NCBI GenBank assembly: GCA_029260235.1
Contig: JAJDDP010000014.1
Span: forward strand, 38,631-102,630
Origin: Phycisphaerae bacterium
GTDB lineage: Bacteria > Planctomycetota > Phycisphaerae > UBA1845
Reading direction: 5' to 3'
DNA length: 64,000 nt
The notes under the pieces are model-generated. The model worked only from the letters and a program-made list of their open reading frames with translations. It did no database searches and had not been told where the DNA came from. Shown here piece after piece: positions 63,151-64,000 of this stretch (position 1 is its first letter; each line of letters opens with the position of its first letter). A program made the position numbers and the translations under genes.

Positions 63151-64000
63151 TTACTCCGTCAAGAAGACGCGAATCGGCGTATCGAGCTGGGTCTGATCAC
63201 CCTGGATGGTGCGGTCTGGGGTGAACGTTCCGTTCCGGTTAGCTATGTCGTCATACACATAGATGGCATTGTTGGCGCTATCCACGATGTAGCCGGCCCC
63301 ATTTGAATCAACGGCGATGGCTGTCAAGTTGGCTGCGGGCGTTACGATCAAAATGGAGTCCGGGTTCTCATTCGTGCTCAACCCTGACGCATTGTTGAAG
63401 GAATAGATGAATCCTGCTGGGTCCACCACGAATAGGTTGTCGCCGCCATCAACAAACACGTCGAACACGCCAGCGAAGGCTGCGCTGGTGATGATTCGAG
63501 TTGCGGCAAAGTTGCCGTTTAGATCGGCGGCATTAGCATAAACCAGAACTTCGGCATTGCCGCTGTTGGCCACATAGAGGTCCCCACTGGCGCCGAAGTT
63601 GATCCCAGTCGGCAGATTAAGGTTGGCGCTGGTCAGCGTGCGCGTGGGCGGCAGGTTGCCGTTGAAGGTGGATCCTCCCGAGTTCTCAAACATGTAGAGC
63701 GTGCTGTTCATGAAGTCGGCGACCATCAATTGGTCTGACGAGGTAATCGCCAATGAGACCGGACCAGCCAACTGCGTAGCCGCTCCCTGGACGTTACCAT
63801 CCGCGATCAGGTTTCCGTTGCTGTTCGGCGCGTCCTCATACGTTGTGATCGACAGTCCGGCAAAATTGACCGCGAGAAGTTGGTTGGCTGGATTCACCAC
63901 GATGTCAGCCGGGAAGTCCAGGCTTGTGTTGGCGCCCTGCAGGTTTGTGTCTGGAGCGATGTTGCCGTTCAGTGCCGGGTCCGCAGGATCCATGTAGCTG
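63151..64000 (-). CDS. Beta-propeller-like repeat protein, 5' part cut by window edge
   Basis: The minus-strand frame is open to the right edge, so the N-terminus is missing. The visible 280 residues are built from repeats of about 45-50 residues with 'LYVANSGNAEVLVYANAADL', 'GYIVDSANNAIYVYDDIANR' and 'NLPPTRTLTSANLNLPTGIN' units, like NHL/SMP-30-type beta-propeller blades. The repeated 'NGN..p.r.i' linkers and lack of charged core are typical of extracellular proteins, and it is probably secreted. No catalytic motif was recognised. It ends at TAA-like stop 63151-63153 facing the terminator. Confidence 0.75.
   Translation of the reverse strand, partial: SYMDPADPALNGNIAPDTNLQGANTSLDFPADIVVNPANQLLAVNFAGLSITTYEDAPNSNGNLIADGNVQGAATQLAGPVSLAITSSDQLMVADFMNSTLYMFENSGGSTFNGNLPPTRTLTSANLNLPTGINFGASGDLYVANSGNAEVLVYANAADLNGNFAATRIITSAAFAGVFDVFVDGGDNLFVVDPAGFIYSFNNASGLSTNENPDSILIVTPAANLTAIAVDSNGAGYIVDSANNAIYVYDDIANRNGTFTPDRTIQGDQTQLDTPIRVFLTE

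Overview
The window looks like chromosomal DNA of a planctomycete, most likely a relative of the Phycisphaerae. The signs are an ECF sigma factor translationally coupled to a Hanks-type kinase, a Minf_1886-family protein (known from planctomycetes and verrucomicrobia), a PEP-CTERM protein, dockerin-like Asp-rich tails on secreted proteins, a Cys4 'CAECGYNLR' zinc ribbon on a small membrane protein, and type III glutamine synthetase. This assignment is inferred from gene content; no rRNA or tRNA gene was recognised.

Layout. 1-7.2 kb is accessory and partly decayed: a truncated secreted protein, a sigma factor/kinase pair whose kinase runs into two further reading frames, an mgtE gene with one in-frame amber codon, and the collapsed remnant of a REP-associated transposase. 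7.3-10.5 kb holds glnN and a GNAT acetyltransferase. 10.6-18.2 kb is a minus-strand chemotaxis cluster in the order cheA, cheW, cheD, HDOD, cheY, cheX-like, cheR, cheB. 18.8-25.2 kb carries an M36-like secreted peptidase with an altered zinc motif, ffh, a PSP1/RicT protein and the Minf_1886 protein. 26.1-30.4 kb is a plus-strand trio: beta-carbonic anhydrase, SulP transporter, and an SLC4/Band 3-type transporter with an N-terminal PTS EIIA domain. 30.5-32.6 kb has tatA, coaD and tyrA.

33.2-40.1 kb is an acyl-CoA operon: two acyl-CoA dehydrogenases, 3-hydroxyacyl-CoA dehydrogenase, enoyl-CoA hydratase, a B12 mutase large subunit with isobutyryl-CoA-mutase-type active-site residues, and a B12-domain/MeaB GTPase fusion. 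Together these could convert isobutyryl-CoA (from valine) to butyryl-CoA and on to acetoacetyl-CoA. 40.7-44.1 kb is selB-selA, followed by convergent hemA, which is shortened at a REP-like palindrome. 45.4-49.4 kb contains ribH-nusB-ftsY, a small membrane protein, and nadD-recO. 49.6-53.2 kb has flagellin, a PEP-CTERM protein and two small lipoproteins. 53.4 kb holds a MITE-like palindrome. 53.7-58.3 kb has a YhaM-like nuclease and gcvPA-gcvPB-lipoyl/octanoyl transferase. 58.7-63.0 kb has an Rrf2 regulator and two chemoreceptors with near-duplicate signalling halves, one with a CxxCH haem-type sensor. The right edge cuts a beta-propeller-like protein.

Together the chemotaxis cluster, chemoreceptors and flagellin indicate a motile heterotroph. 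Metabolic genes point to amino-acid and short-chain acyl-CoA catabolism, glycine cleavage, selenocysteine use and inorganic-carbon handling. The most noteworthy systems are the carbonic anhydrase/SulP/EIIA-SLC4 trio and the split isobutyryl-CoA-mutase-like operon.
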